This document shows positions 15,131 to 22,932 of a stretch of 64,000 nucleotides of DNA, in pieces; positions within the stretch are counted from its first letter, which is position 1; each line of letters starts with the position of its first letter. Position numbers and translations under genes: made by a program. The notes under the pieces are model-generated. The model had not been told where the DNA came from. It made no database searches and saw only the letters and a list, made by a program, of their open reading frames with translations. Origin of the DNA: a virus; IMG/VR virus record IMGVR_UViG_3300049434_000014, positions 62,001-126,000 of that record. One strand, 5' to 3'.

Positions 15131-15337
15131 ATGGATGCGGCGCGTACCATGGAAGAGCATGTTGCTAACTGTAAGAGGAATAGGTTTCCGTGGTGTGATA
15201 CGTGTAAGCTTCCTGCCGTCTTTAAGGAAGGTCAAGGTTACTTGCATTCCACTCCGGAGAGTCCGTTCGGAGTTTATACAATTAACGATCCGTCTGGCCA
15301 TGAGGTCACGTGTAAGGAATGGTGGTATGAGACATGA
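15131..15337 (+). CDS. Small cysteine-containing protein
   Basis: 68 residues. ANCKRNRFPWCDTCKLPAVF gives C-x7-C-x2-C and a further Cys lies near the C-terminus (VTCKEWW). Probably zinc-binding. Stop overlaps the next ATG. Confidence 0.55.
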   Translation: MDAARTMEEHVANCKRNRFPWCDTCKLPAVFKEGQGYLHSTPESPFGVYTINDPSGHEVTCKEWWYET

Positions 15338-15690
15338 TGACTGGGCGGCAGTGGGCGGATTCGTTGTCGGGTGAGGCACGGGAGCTGCTGTGTTCTGTGT
15401 CGGTGTGTCCGGAGAGTCATGGGTATTTGGTGTCGGGTCAGGGTTCGTCGCACATGTTGGTGGGTGGTTTTCTAGACGGTCGGTTGTCTCACGGGGCGGT
15501 GTATTCGCATCGTGTGATTGGTGAGTTGATTGACTGGAATTTGATCTATATGCAGGGTCGTGGGGCTGACGAGTATTTGCCTGAGTTTGATGGTCGTACG
15601 GATGAGGATGGCACGCGTGTGTGGTGTCATATTCGTTTGACTAAGACTGGTAGTGATGCTTCCTATTTGTTGAAGGCGATTGAGGATTAG
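15334..15690 (+). CDS. Winged-helix-like small protein, family A
   Basis: 118 residues. The C-terminal half has HRVIGELIDWNLIYMQG, a variable wing with Asp/Glu, and then IRLTKTGSDASYLLKAIE. That order (helix, wing, LTxxG, helix) is shared with the 10703, 17790, 18154 and 18987 products. Probable DNA- or RNA-binding regulator. Confidence 0.55.
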   Translation: MMTGRQWADSLSGEARELLCSVSVCPESHGYLVSGQGSSHMLVGGFLDGRLSHGAVYSHRVIGELIDWNLIYMQGRGADEYLPEFDGRTDEDGTRVWCHIRLTKTGSDASYLLKAIED

Positions 15691-15692
15691 TC

Positions 15693-15953
15693 ATGACTTA
15701 CGATGAGATCATTTTGCTCGAGGGTGGGGAGTACCTTGAGGTTGCTGTCGGGCCTGATGGTGCGGTCCCGGTGGATTGGAGTTCTCCTGTGGCTCGTGGG
15801 CGGGTGATTTCGTTGGTGTATGGGCCTGGTGTTCCGCGTCATGTGGTGGAGGTTGTTTTGACCGCTAATAATGATGTGGGGATACGGCATATTACTGATT
15901 TTCAACGGTTACGTAGGATGGGTTCTCATGAAGACTCCTCAGTCGGCTCTTGA
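15693..15953 (+). CDS. Unrecognised 86-residue beta-rich protein
   Basis: MTYDEIILLEGGEYLEVAV, then RGRVISLVYG and RHVVEVVLTANNDVG. Mostly strands. It overlaps the next gene by 26 nt. Function unknown. Confidence 0.55.
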   Translation: MTYDEIILLEGGEYLEVAVGPDGAVPVDWSSPVARGRVISLVYGPGVPRHVVEVVLTANNDVGIRHITDFQRLRRMGSHEDSSVGS

Positions 15954-16152
15954 GGCTGCGTGCCATTCGGTGGGGTTGTGGATAGACGATCCTGGTGCTG
16001 TGCATATTGCGATTGCTCTGGAGGTGGCGATGCCTCACATTGAGCGCGCGGTGCTGGAGTCGGTGTTTGCGCCTCGACATGGTTATGATGCTCCTTCCTG
16101 CTGGGAGATCGTGCGGGATCGCCTTCGTGAGTTAGGTCGTGAGTTGACTTGA
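15928..16152 (+). CDS. Unrecognised 74-residue helical protein
   Basis: ATG 15928 is preferred because the product then starts with a helix (KTPQSALEAACHSVG). It ends IVRDRLRELGRELT. Its stop overlaps the TTG start of the cysteine desulfurase-like gene (TTGA), so the two may be co-translated. Confidence 0.55.
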   Translation: MKTPQSALEAACHSVGLWIDDPGAVHIAIALEVAMPHIERAVLESVFAPRHGYDAPSCWEIVRDRLRELGRELT

Positions 16153-17564
16153 CCCAAGTTGCTGATTTGTTGCGGTCTCGGTTGTGTCATCAGTTTGATG
16201 TGCGTCGATTGACTGCGCTGGTCGGTGCGGGTGGGTTGGTCCCGCTCGTGACGGGGGAGTGGGTTCCGTATTGTTATTTTGATAATGCGGCGAGTACTCC
16301 GTGTTTGGTGACGGTGCGAAAGGCCGTTGTTGATTTCTTGGAGTATTACTCCAGTGTGCATCGTGGGTCTGGGTTGTTGTCTGCTTATTCCACGGAGGTT
16401 TATGAGGATGCGCGTGCGGTTGTGGCTGCGTTTGTGGATGCGCGTCCTGATGATTGTGTGATTTTTACTCGTAATACGACTGATTCGACTAATCTTATTG
16501 CTTCGGTGCTCGAGTCTAGCGATTCGGTGTTGGTGTGCGCGGGTGAGCATCATGCCAATTTGCTGCCGTGGCGTCAGGGGAGTGTCACGACGCTGCCTGT
16601 GTCGCGTTCTCCCGGTGAGGTGTTGGAACGGTTGGAGGCTGCGCTTCGTGCCGGGAGCTTTGCTCTGGTGGCGGTGACGGCGGCTAGTAATGTGACTGGC
16701 GAGATCTGGCCGATCGCGGAGATCGTCGCTCTGGCTCATCGTCATGGTGCTCGTGTGGTGGTCGATGCAGCTCAGCTTGCTCCGCATCATCCCATCAGTA
16801 TTAGAGACTGGGATGCGGATTGGGTGGTGTTTTCGGGTCATAAGTTGTATGCCCCGTTTGGTGCGGGTGTGGTTATTGGTCGTTCGGATTGGTTGGCTCG
16901 GGCTAAGCCTTATTTGTTTGGTGGTGGGGCTGTTGACTATGTTTTGGTAGATGATGTGGTGTGGGCTGGTCTGCCGGATTTACATGAGGCGGGCAGTCCT
17001 AACACTGTGGGGGCTATGGCTTTGGGTGTTGCTTGTCAGACGCTGTCTTTAGCGGGGATGTCTCGGCTGTCTGCAGCGGAGTCTTTGCTATTTGACGTCT
17101 TGCGGCGTGGGTTGTCTTTGGTTCCTGGGTTGACGATATATGAGATGTGGCCTGGGGATTTTGAGCGTATCGGGTTGGTTACGTTCAATCTGGCCAATGT
17201 TGGGTATGCCGAGCTTGCTGCCATTTTGAGTGCGGAGTTCGGGATTGGTGTGCGGCATGGGTGTTTTTGTGCGCATCCGTTGATGGCGTGTCTGATGGGT
17301 GTCTCTGATGACATGATGCGTACGATTGGTCATGATCTGCACACGGCGAAGTCTTTGTTTGTTCCGGGTGCGGTGAGGGTGTCGTTGAGTGTGGGGACTT
17401 CCCTTAACGATATCATTCGATTGCTTAATGCTTTGCATATCATCGCGGATGGCGGTTCGAGGTGGAAGTATTTAACTTCTCCTGATGGTAAGGATTGTGT
17501 TCCGTTGTCTGATGACCGGGTGTTTCCTACGTCTCCGTTTGATCTGTCGTACTTGGGAGTGTGA
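16149..17564 (+). CDS. Cysteine desulfurase-like class V aminotransferase
   Basis: 471 residues, TTG start. PLP-fold landmarks are FDNAASTP, RNTTDSTNL, AGEHHANLLPW, VVDAAQLAPH, FSGHKLYAPFGAG (PLP lysine) and RHGCFCAHPL, where the catalytic cysteine lies in a short SufS-like loop. A VRVSLSVGT segment provides the C-terminal arginine. Such enzymes move sulfur from cysteine to Fe-S clusters, tRNA or DNA. No sulfur acceptor such as DndC, MnmA or TtuA is seen in the window. About 40 extra residues precede the usual N-terminus. The phage also encodes a WhiB protein, which needs an Fe-S cluster. Confidence 0.85.
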   Translation: MTQVADLLRSRLCHQFDVRRLTALVGAGGLVPLVTGEWVPYCYFDNAASTPCLVTVRKAVVDFLEYYSSVHRGSGLLSAYSTEVYEDARAVVAAFVDARPDDCVIFTRNTTDSTNLIASVLESSDSVLVCAGEHHANLLPWRQGSVTTLPVSRSPGEVLERLEAALRAGSFALVAVTAASNVTGEIWPIAEIVALAHRHGARVVVDAAQLAPHHPISIRDWDADWVVFSGHKLYAPFGAGVVIGRSDWLARAKPYLFGGGAVDYVLVDDVVWAGLPDLHEAGSPNTVGAMALGVACQTLSLAGMSRLSAAESLLFDVLRRGLSLVPGLTIYEMWPGDFERIGLVTFNLANVGYAELAAILSAEFGIGVRHGCFCAHPLMACLMGVSDDMMRTIGHDLHTAKSLFVPGAVRVSLSVGTSLNDIIRLLNALHIIADGGSRWKYLTSPDGKDCVPLSDDRVFPTSPFDLSYLGV

Positions 17565-17578
17565 GGATCTTCGCCGCT

Positions 17579-17587
17579 GGGTAGTAC
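17579..17587 (+). promoter_or_regulatory. Start-associated motif GGGTAGTAC
   Basis: TAGTAC ends 6 nt before ATG 17594, just after the desulfurase-like gene. Confidence 0.6.
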
Positions 17588-17593
17588 TGAGAC

Positions 17594-17803
17594 ATGACTG
17601 AGTTACTTCCTGGCGCCACTCTCTATGGTTTTTGTGGCGGTGTGTTTGGTCGAGATTCATACGAGGACAAGATCGTCGTCGCTGCGGGTTGTGGTTGGTT
17701 GGTTGCCAAGAGCTGCAACAGTGAAGATTTTTATTTCGCGCAGGGCGACAGTTTGAAGACGTTAGAAAGCTACACAGAACCGAGGACTGATGATGACTAC
17801 TAG
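17594..17803 (+). CDS. Unrecognised 69-residue protein
   Basis: MTELLPGATLYGFCGGVFG.. with three cysteines and an acidic C-terminus (RTDDDY). Beta-rich. Its end overlaps the next gene by 14 nt. Function unknown. Confidence 0.55.
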   Translation: MTELLPGATLYGFCGGVFGRDSYEDKIVVAAGCGWLVAKSCNSEDFYFAQGDSLKTLESYTEPRTDDDY

Positions 17804-18164
17804 TCTTGATCGTGTGATGAATCGGTTGAGTCCTCCCGCTGGAGACATGATCGTTTATGTTCGTAAGTCTCTAGGTGGAGGTAATGGGTTCGCCATCTTG
17901 GTGGATTCTGGAGACAATACTAAGGCGTTGGCTGTCGGGGTTAATGACAGCGCGCTTGAGCGCCGTGGGGATTATCCTGCTGAGGTGGTGCAGGAGCTTC
18001 GTGACAATGAGCTGATCAGCACGCACGCTTTCGTCGCGGATATGCCTGACTATTCAGGTCGGAAGCTCAAGGACAAGAAGACTGGTTGTCATTTGCGGCT
18101 TACGCCGTTTGGTATTCGGGTCGCTAATGAGCTTCGCTCGGGTGGTCTGAGAAATGACCGATGA
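17790..18164 (+). CDS. Winged-helix-like small protein, family A
   Basis: 124 residues. PAEVVQELRDNELISTHAF forms helix-turn-helix, a basic wing GRKLKDKKTGCH follows, then LRLTPFGIRVANELRSGG. Directly followed by another family member at 18154, suggesting tandem duplication. Probable regulator. Confidence 0.55.
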   Translation: MMTTSLDRVMNRLSPPAGDMIVYVRKSLGGGNGFAILVDSGDNTKALAVGVNDSALERRGDYPAEVVQELRDNELISTHAFVADMPDYSGRKLKDKKTGCHLRLTPFGIRVANELRSGGLRNDR

Positions 18165-18414
18165 AGCGAAGGCTCTGCTTGTAGACATCTGGTGGGAAGA
18201 GCCGATGCGTTTTGCGGCTATCCCTATTGCTGCTTGGCCTGCTTATGCCGAGTTGTGTCAGAGCGGTGTGCTGGCCCCGTTTACGACAGGTGGATCTGGC
18301 CGTCGTGGTATTCGAGTCAACATTCGTGGACGCAAGCTTGCTGAGGAGTTGGCTGTGATGGACGATTTCAACGGTGGATGGCAGTGGATGAGTGAGCGTT
18401 ATGAAAGATCTTAA
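18154..18414 (+). CDS. Winged-helix-like small protein, family A
   Basis: 86 residues. AAWPAYAELCQSGVLAPF, then a GGSGRRGIRVNIRGRKLAEELAVM ending. The conserved LT is replaced by VN, but helix and wing order match the neighbour at 17790. Overlaps both flanking genes. Confidence 0.5.
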   Translation: MTDEAKALLVDIWWEEPMRFAAIPIAAWPAYAELCQSGVLAPFTTGGSGRRGIRVNIRGRKLAEELAVMDDFNGGWQWMSERYERS

Positions 18415-18739
18415 GCCTGGTACGAGGATCTATCTTTCGTATCAACGTTTTGTTCATGCGTTGTGGTTTGGTACTGCTGTTGTGGTGTCGTATGATTCAC
18501 ATTACGAAGAGTACGTGATCGATCGTGATCCTGGCTCAGCTACGGATAAGTTGGCGCCTCTGCGTCAGCGTTGGCCTGAGCATCACGCTCATCGCGCGAA
18601 GTATCAGCCGGGTGTGGAGCCGGATGAGCGCGTTCTACCGGGTGTGTATCCTGCTGTGTCTAAGCGTTTGATTGAGTTGGGGTATCGTAAGGGTACTCAT
18701 TTTACGGTCCCGCTTGAGCCTTCTGACGAGATGGTTTGA
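18401..18739 (+). CDS. Unrecognised 112-residue protein
   Basis: ATG 18401. KDLKPGTRIYLSYQRF then FGTAVVVSYDSHYEEYVIDRD suggests an SH3-like start, followed by a His/Arg-rich middle (LRQRWPEHHAHRAKY). Function unknown. Confidence 0.55.
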   Translation: MKDLKPGTRIYLSYQRFVHALWFGTAVVVSYDSHYEEYVIDRDPGSATDKLAPLRQRWPEHHAHRAKYQPGVEPDERVLPGVYPAVSKRLIELGYRKGTHFTVPLEPSDEMV

Positions 18740-18740
18740 T

Positions 18741-18959
18741 ATGAATCAGGATGTCGAGGAGACTCGCGCTCGCTGGCTGCAGATGCACAGCGCCAATCAT
18801 CATGTGGTGGCGTTTTTGAAGGCTGGCGCGGAGAAGCAGAATTCTGCACCTTCGCTTAACGAGCAGTACCGTTTGATTTACACGTTCTATCTTGCGCATG
18901 GGTTTATTCCGGCGCACGCTTGGCTTTGTCTGTTGAGGATTCTCGCGGAGCGCAACTAA
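18741..18959 (+). CDS. Unrecognised 72-residue helical protein
   Basis: ATG 18741 follows the stop of the previous gene by 1 nt. Helical throughout (DVEETRARWLQMHSANHHVVAF, RLIYTFYLAHGF). Function unknown. Confidence 0.5.
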   Translation: MNQDVEETRARWLQMHSANHHVVAFLKAGAEKQNSAPSLNEQYRLIYTFYLAHGFIPAHAWLCLLRILAERN

Positions 18960-18972
18960 CCGTGACCCATTC

Positions 18973-18981
18973 GGGTAGGAC
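18973..18981 (+). promoter_or_regulatory. Start-associated motif GGGTAGGAC
   Basis: TAGGAC ends 5 nt before ATG 18987. Confidence 0.5.
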
Positions 18982-18986
18982 GTTGC

Positions 18987-19262
18987 ATGGCTACCCGGAC
19001 ACTGAGATTCACTGAGCCCACTATGGTTTATGAGGGCTTGCAACTTGCTGATCGGCAGACTCCCGTGGAGGACATCCCTCGTCGGATTCGTCAGACGATT
19101 CAGGAGTTGGAAGTCGTCGGCCTGGTCGCTCAGGAGTCTGTTCGCTCGGGTAGGGGGAGACGAGTTCCCCAGTTGTGTCTGACACAAGATGGTCGTAGGC
19201 GTTTGCTTACCGCCAGGCGTGCGATGTTGGATGCGGCGTCAGCACCTGTGATGGTTAATTAG
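18987..19262 (+). CDS. Winged-helix-like small protein, family A
   Basis: 91 residues. TMVYEGLQLADRQTP, PRRIRQTIQELEVVGLVAQE, then a basic wing SVRSGRGRRVPQ and LCLTQDGRRRLLTARRAM. Clearest helix-wing-LTxxG example of the group. Probable DNA-binding protein. Confidence 0.6.
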   Translation: MATRTLRFTEPTMVYEGLQLADRQTPVEDIPRRIRQTIQELEVVGLVAQESVRSGRGRRVPQLCLTQDGRRRLLTARRAMLDAASAPVMVN

Positions 19263-19271
19263 GGAGATGTC

Positions 19272-19442
19272 GTGTTCGGTGGCAGCAAAGAGAAGTGCTC
19301 GAATTCGAGTGTTTGGGGTTGTAATAATTATGCGACCTCGAAGGTGAAGGGTGTTCTTGTGTGCGATTCGTGCAATGTGTACTCGGGTAACGTCACTACG
19401 GTGCGAGGCAATCGTGCGTTCGTGGTGGTCTCTAAGAGGTAG
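19272..19442 (+). CDS. Short zinc-ribbon protein
   Basis: 56 residues, GTG start 7 nt after GGGAG. KCSNSSVWGCNNYATSKV then VLVCDSCNVYSG gives four cysteines arranged as a C-x8-C ... C-x2-C ribbon. Too short for many gene callers. A terminator follows at once. Confidence 0.6.
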   Translation: MFGGSKEKCSNSSVWGCNNYATSKVKGVLVCDSCNVYSGNVTTVRGNRAFVVVSKR

Positions 19443-19447
19443 TTAGG

Positions 19448-19469
19448 GGAGGCGTCGGGGCCTCCTTTT
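19448..19469 (+). terminator. Rho-independent terminator
   Basis: GGAGGC 19448-19453 pairs with GCCTCC 19460-19465, followed by TTTT. Short stem, but GC-rich and with a U tract. Confidence 0.65.
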
Positions 19470-19478
19470 GAGGAGTGG

Positions 19479-19619
19479 ATGAGCATGGAGTGGGCTTTGT
19501 TGGAGCTGGATGAAGATAGTATTTGGCAGGTGGTAGGACAGACCGCTCATGAGGAGAAAGCCTCTGAGTTTCTCGATGACGCAGACGATGGTTTGCGTAA
19601 AGTGATCCCCTTGGAGTAG
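19479..19619 (+). CDS. Short acidic protein
   Basis: 46 residues, ATG 19479 after GAGGAG. MSMEWALLELDEDSIWQVV.. and FLDDADDGLRKVIPLE. Strongly acidic helix. Ends 2 nt before the RNA ligase start, so likely co-transcribed with it. Confidence 0.5.
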   Translation: MSMEWALLELDEDSIWQVVGQTAHEEKASEFLDDADDGLRKVIPLE

Positions 19620-19621
19620 TC

Positions 19622-20482
19622 GTGCTTCCACCATTTTACTATTTTTCTTCAAAGCTGCTGACGCATCTTAACTCGGCTACGAAGTATCCGTCGATTCCTA
19701 CGTACCATGCGTTGGGTGAGCGTGGTCGTCTGACGGAGGCGCGCAATGTTGTCTTTGATGGACCGGTTAACGTGTCTGAGAAGATCGACGGTGTTAATGC
19801 GCGTATCATCTTGCCACCGTGGGGTCAACGGGGCGGTAATCCTATCCTCGGGTCGCGCGAGGAGTTGCTGCACTACGTTGGAGATTTGATTTACAATCCT
19901 ACTGAGGGAATTGTAGATACGATACTTCCGGTTTTGACTTTGCCTCCGGAGACTTTGCCGGGTACGGAGATGCAGCAGCGTCGTGCGTTGGGGCAGGAGT
20001 CTTCGAATATCATCGTGATTTACGGTGAGGTCTATGGTGGAACTACCACTACGCGTAAGCAGTATACGTGTGCGGGCGTGCCTGGTTTCCGTGTGTTCGA
20101 TATCGCTATAATTGATCCTGATGTGTTGGATTGGCCTGTTGAGAAGATCTCTTCGTGGCGTCAACATGGTGGACAACAGTTCTTAAATTATGCATCCATG
20201 GTGGAGTTGGCTACGGATGCTCTGTTGTCGGTGGTGCCTCAGTTGGCTGCCAGTGCTCCCCCGGTGGGTGTTGCTGACACGTCGGAGTGGTTGGGTCGGA
20301 CGATTTCGCATAGTTACGCTGTGTTAGATGATGGTGCTGTTGGCCGTCCCGAGGGGTTGGTTGTGCGGTCGGAAGATCGATCGAAGATCGCTAAGATTCG
20401 GTTCGAAGACTATAGGCGCACGTTGACACCTCCTGTTCCTACGAAGAAGCGAGGTTCGAGTGGGAAGTCCGAGCAGGGCTGA
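19622..20482 (+). CDS. RNA ligase, Rnl2-like
   Basis: 286 residues, GTG start after GGAG. Nucleotidyltransferase motifs in order: EKIDG near residue 53-57 (adenylated Lys54), GSREEL (motif Ia), IVIYGEVYGG (motif III), EGLVVRSED (motif IV) and AKIRFEDY (motif V). These are the motifs of ATP-dependent RNA ligases that seal 3'-OH/5'-phosphate breaks. In phages such ligases repair tRNAs cut by host anticodon nucleases, which fits the tRNA cluster at 33-36 kb. No polynucleotide kinase is seen in the window. Confidence 0.85.
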   Translation: MLPPFYYFSSKLLTHLNSATKYPSIPTYHALGERGRLTEARNVVFDGPVNVSEKIDGVNARIILPPWGQRGGNPILGSREELLHYVGDLIYNPTEGIVDTILPVLTLPPETLPGTEMQQRRALGQESSNIIVIYGEVYGGTTTTRKQYTCAGVPGFRVFDIAIIDPDVLDWPVEKISSWRQHGGQQFLNYASMVELATDALLSVVPQLAASAPPVGVADTSEWLGRTISHSYAVLDDGAVGRPEGLVVRSEDRSKIAKIRFEDYRRTLTPPVPTKKRGSSGKSEQG

Positions 20483-20861
20483 TCGTCCCGCTGTCGCGGG
20501 TCATGTTGAGCAGCCCATGCCTGCTCCTGTGGTGGGTGCTGTGGGCACGCACGAGCTGATGCTGGGCGACCTTGGGTGGGTGTTTCCCGCTCAGGCACGC
20601 GAGGCTCTGGCGGTCATCATTGAGGAGCGGATGCGCATCGGGCTGGCGCGTTATGGTCAGCCGTTGCAGCCTGGCAATGGTCGGTCGGATCTGCGTGATG
20701 CGCTCGAGGAGGCGGTCGACCTCGCGGCTTATCTGTGCAATGCCGATCGTGCGGGTGTGGGCGGGGCTGTGCCTCTTGACCAGATGTATCGGATGGCCAT
20801 TCGTATGGCTGCGTGGCTTGCTTTGGCTGTGTCTAATGAGGTAGAGGTGTCTGACGGGTAG
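20460..20861 (+). CDS. MazG-like nucleotide pyrophosphohydrolase
   Basis: 133 residues, or 114 if the in-frame ATG 20517 is used. EERMRIGLARYGQPL, then GRSDLRDALEEAVDLAAYL carries the EExxD metal-binding helix of all-alpha NTP pyrophosphohydrolases. The role inferred is removal of unwanted (d)NTPs or signalling nucleotides during infection. Overlaps the end of the RNA ligase gene by 23 nt. Confidence 0.65.
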   Translation: MGSPSRADRPAVAGHVEQPMPAPVVGAVGTHELMLGDLGWVFPAQAREALAVIIEERMRIGLARYGQPLQPGNGRSDLRDALEEAVDLAAYLCNADRAGVGGAVPLDQMYRMAIRMAAWLALAVSNEVEVSDG

Positions 20862-20864
20862 TAC
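20856..20864 (+). promoter_or_regulatory. Start-associated motif GGGTAGTAC
   Basis: TAGTAC ends 5 nt before ATG 20870 and overlaps the previous stop codon. Confidence 0.6.
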
Positions 20865-20869
20865 TCGTC

Positions 20870-21298
20870 ATGCCTATCTCGATTGAGAAGATGCAGGTTG
20901 CTTTCTGTGACGCGTGCGGTACTCGTCGTGTTGCGTCCGTTGATGAACCTCTCCTAGGAGCTACTGGGACGGTTCAGGTTGACGAAGACTTCGGCGGATA
21001 CGTAATAAAGTTTTTCTCGTGTCAGACTACTGCCGAGCATATTGCTTTGGCTTATGCGCGGGCTCGCGAGACTGAGTTTGATCCGGCTCCTGTGGTGCCT
21101 GTCGTCGTGGAACGTGCCGACGATCCGTGGCCTAAGCGTCGTTCCCCTCGCCGTCCTGCGGACGTTTTGGTCGCTGAGTTGCGCGAGTTGTGGATCAATG
21201 ATGGCGCGCGTCCTTCTATCACCAAGGTGAAGAGGGTTCTCCACGTTGGCGAGAAACGGGCAAAGTACCTACTCAGTATGACTCCTGACCCTACGTGA
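20870..21298 (+). CDS. Protein with N-terminal Cys pair and C-terminal helix-turn-helix
   Basis: 142 residues. AFCDACGTRRV provides a CxxC at about residue 14. The last 45 residues (VAELRELWINDG, then PSITKVKRVLHVGEKRAKYLL) have the spacing of a helix-turn-helix used by actinobacterial replication and transfer proteins. Probable DNA-binding protein. Confidence 0.6.
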   Translation: MPISIEKMQVAFCDACGTRRVASVDEPLLGATGTVQVDEDFGGYVIKFFSCQTTAEHIALAYARARETEFDPAPVVPVVVERADDPWPKRRSPRRPADVLVAELRELWINDGARPSITKVKRVLHVGEKRAKYLLSMTPDPT

Positions 21299-21308
21299 GG
21301 TTGTAGTA

Positions 21309-21500
21309 ATGCGATTGTCTGGACCGGAGCCTGCACGTTTTGAGGCAGGTCTTTGTAGTTGGAATGTAGCATGGCCAGGTAGCACAGTGTCTAGATACTG
21401 TAAGGATGAACGCGAGGGTATCTATATCTACTGTTTCCCGCATTGTGAGATTGCCATCATGCGTGATGGTGCTATCTGGGAGGATTTGCGTCTTTCGTAG
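21309..21500 (+). CDS. Unrecognised 63-residue protein
   Basis: ATG 21309 after GAGGTTGTAGTA. Contains five cysteines or histidines (GLCSW, RYCKDE, YCFPHCEI). Possible small zinc protein. Function unknown. Confidence 0.5.
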   Translation: MRLSGPEPARFEAGLCSWNVAWPGSTVSRYCKDEREGIYIYCFPHCEIAIMRDGAIWEDLRLS

Positions 21501-21516
21501 GGTTTCTTTCATGGTC

Positions 21517-21525
21517 GGGTAGGAC
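21517..21525 (+). promoter_or_regulatory. Start-associated motif GGGTAGGAC
   Basis: TAGGAC ends 5 nt before ATG 21531. Confidence 0.5.
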
Positions 21526-21530
21526 GATGA

Positions 21531-22067
21531 ATGTCGATGTCATGTCCTCCCCGAATTCCGGGCGTCGATCCTTATGTGCAGTCTGGCGTGCACGAGATAG
21601 GACATGCTCTTGTATCAGGTCGTAGTGAAACCAACGCGACAGTTCTTAGTGTAGAGATTTGGGAACAAGACGGCCACGTTGTTGGCATGGTGATCAGTGA
21701 AATCCCTGAGACACCTAATGGCATAGGCGTCCGGGTTGAGCGTAATTCCTGGGTTGCCCCAGAGGATCTCTATGCGGCGTGTGTCAGTTCGGTAGCTGGA
21801 CAGCTTGCTGAGGCCATGTGGTTAGTGCGCCATCACGACTTTGACTTGTCTGAGGCTCTTGCTGCCACGAACGATACGGCTTGGTTCGATCAGGCCAATT
21901 TTCGACGGTATGCTGATTTGTTACGTCCTGTGATGCCGGACATCTCTGTGCGCGGGTGTCGCGCGGAGGCTGGTGCTTACCTTCGGAAGAGGTGGTCTGA
22001 CGTGGAGCGGTTGGGCAAGAAGTTGGCTAATCGACATTCCCTACGGCCATCGTTGGTGACTGCATAA
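21531..22067 (+). CDS. HExxH metallopeptidase-like protein
   Basis: 178 residues. VHEIGHALVSG at about residue 21-31 is a zincin active-site helix. A later helix with DLYAACVSSVAGQLAEAMW and D..EA recalls the third-ligand helix of FtsH-type (M41) peptidases, whose fold also begins with HExGH. No ATPase domain is present. The next gene encodes a second, diverged copy. Substrate unknown, possibly a host protein. Confidence 0.7.
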   Translation: MSMSCPPRIPGVDPYVQSGVHEIGHALVSGRSETNATVLSVEIWEQDGHVVGMVISEIPETPNGIGVRVERNSWVAPEDLYAACVSSVAGQLAEAMWLVRHHDFDLSEALAATNDTAWFDQANFRRYADLLRPVMPDISVRGCRAEAGAYLRKRWSDVERLGKKLANRHSLRPSLVTA

Positions 22068-22618
22068 TGAGCGATCTTGAGTACGATAAGCTTCGCGCGG
22101 CTGCTATTCATGAGACGGGGCATGCATGGCTTGGTTCCACTATTGGTCTTGACTTAAAGAAGATCAGTATGTGGAAGAGTTTTATGGCCGTCGCGGGTGA
22201 GGTGACTGTTGATAGGTCTAAGACGTTAGGTGTTTTCGAAGACGATTTCGACATGCTTGCTTTGTTTTATGTTGGCGGTCAGGAAGCCGAGTCAATATGG
22301 CTCGCGAGTGTTTACTCTTTAAGTATTTTTGAGGCACGACATATTACTAATGCTAGTTCTCGTTATGATAGGCGTTCGTTTCGAGAGTTAGCTCACTGTG
22401 CTGGTGTGGTGAGAGGTACTGTCGAGGCTCAGGCTAATGCGATTCTGAAGAGACACTGGCCTTCGATTGAACTTCTTGCTGACCGACTTGAATACAAACG
22501 TACTATGACTGCCGCTCCTGTGAATGCTGCAGTTGGTTCTAAGAATACTGATGGTTCACGACGTATTAAGAAGGTTACTCCGGAGATGTTGGTCGGAGCA
22601 CGTCCAGGGAGACACTGA
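22067..22618 (+). CDS. HExxH metallopeptidase-like protein, tandem paralogue
   Basis: 183 residues. AIHETGHAWLGS near residue 14-24 matches the active-site helix of the 21531 product; the same order of strands follows (KKISMWKSFMAVAGEV) and then VGGQEAESIWLASVYSLS, with Glu residues that could be the third zinc ligand. The C-terminus is basic. Start overlaps the previous stop by 1 nt, so both proteins are made together. Confidence 0.7.
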   Translation: MSDLEYDKLRAAAIHETGHAWLGSTIGLDLKKISMWKSFMAVAGEVTVDRSKTLGVFEDDFDMLALFYVGGQEAESIWLASVYSLSIFEARHITNASSRYDRRSFRELAHCAGVVRGTVEAQANAILKRHWPSIELLADRLEYKRTMTAAPVNAAVGSKNTDGSRRIKKVTPEMLVGARPGRH

Positions 22619-22893
22619 TGGCTGATTATATTAACTGTGGTGCTTGGACTTCACGCGGCATTCGTGTTCAGACTAAGTCTGAGTTGAAGTCACTGATTGC
22701 ACAAGATCCTGATTTTGTTCGTTTCGATCCTACTTCTATGCATCCAGGTTCGAACAATAATGGTGAGGATATACACGGGGGTTCCATACCTGATGGAGTT
22801 ATTCTTTCGGTGTGTGGACCGGATCCGGCACGTAATCGGAAGTGGTATGCGATGGTGACGAAAGGCAAGCGCGGCGGGATCAAAGTTTCTTGA
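22618..22893 (+). CDS. Small tandem-paralogue family B, copy 1
   Basis: 91 residues, stop-start overlap with the metallopeptidase gene. SELKSLIAQDPDFVRFDP.. followed by PDGVILSVCGPDP and KWYAMVTKG. The order 'helix, DP, V.FD, P.gv.L.V.G, strand' recurs in the products at 22933 and 23202. Function unknown. Confidence 0.6.
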   Translation: MADYINCGAWTSRGIRVQTKSELKSLIAQDPDFVRFDPTSMHPGSNNNGEDIHGGSIPDGVILSVCGPDPARNRKWYAMVTKGKRGGIKVS

Positions 22894-22932
22894 GTTGCGG
22901 GTAGGACTCGCAGCAAGTGGAGGGAGTGTTTC

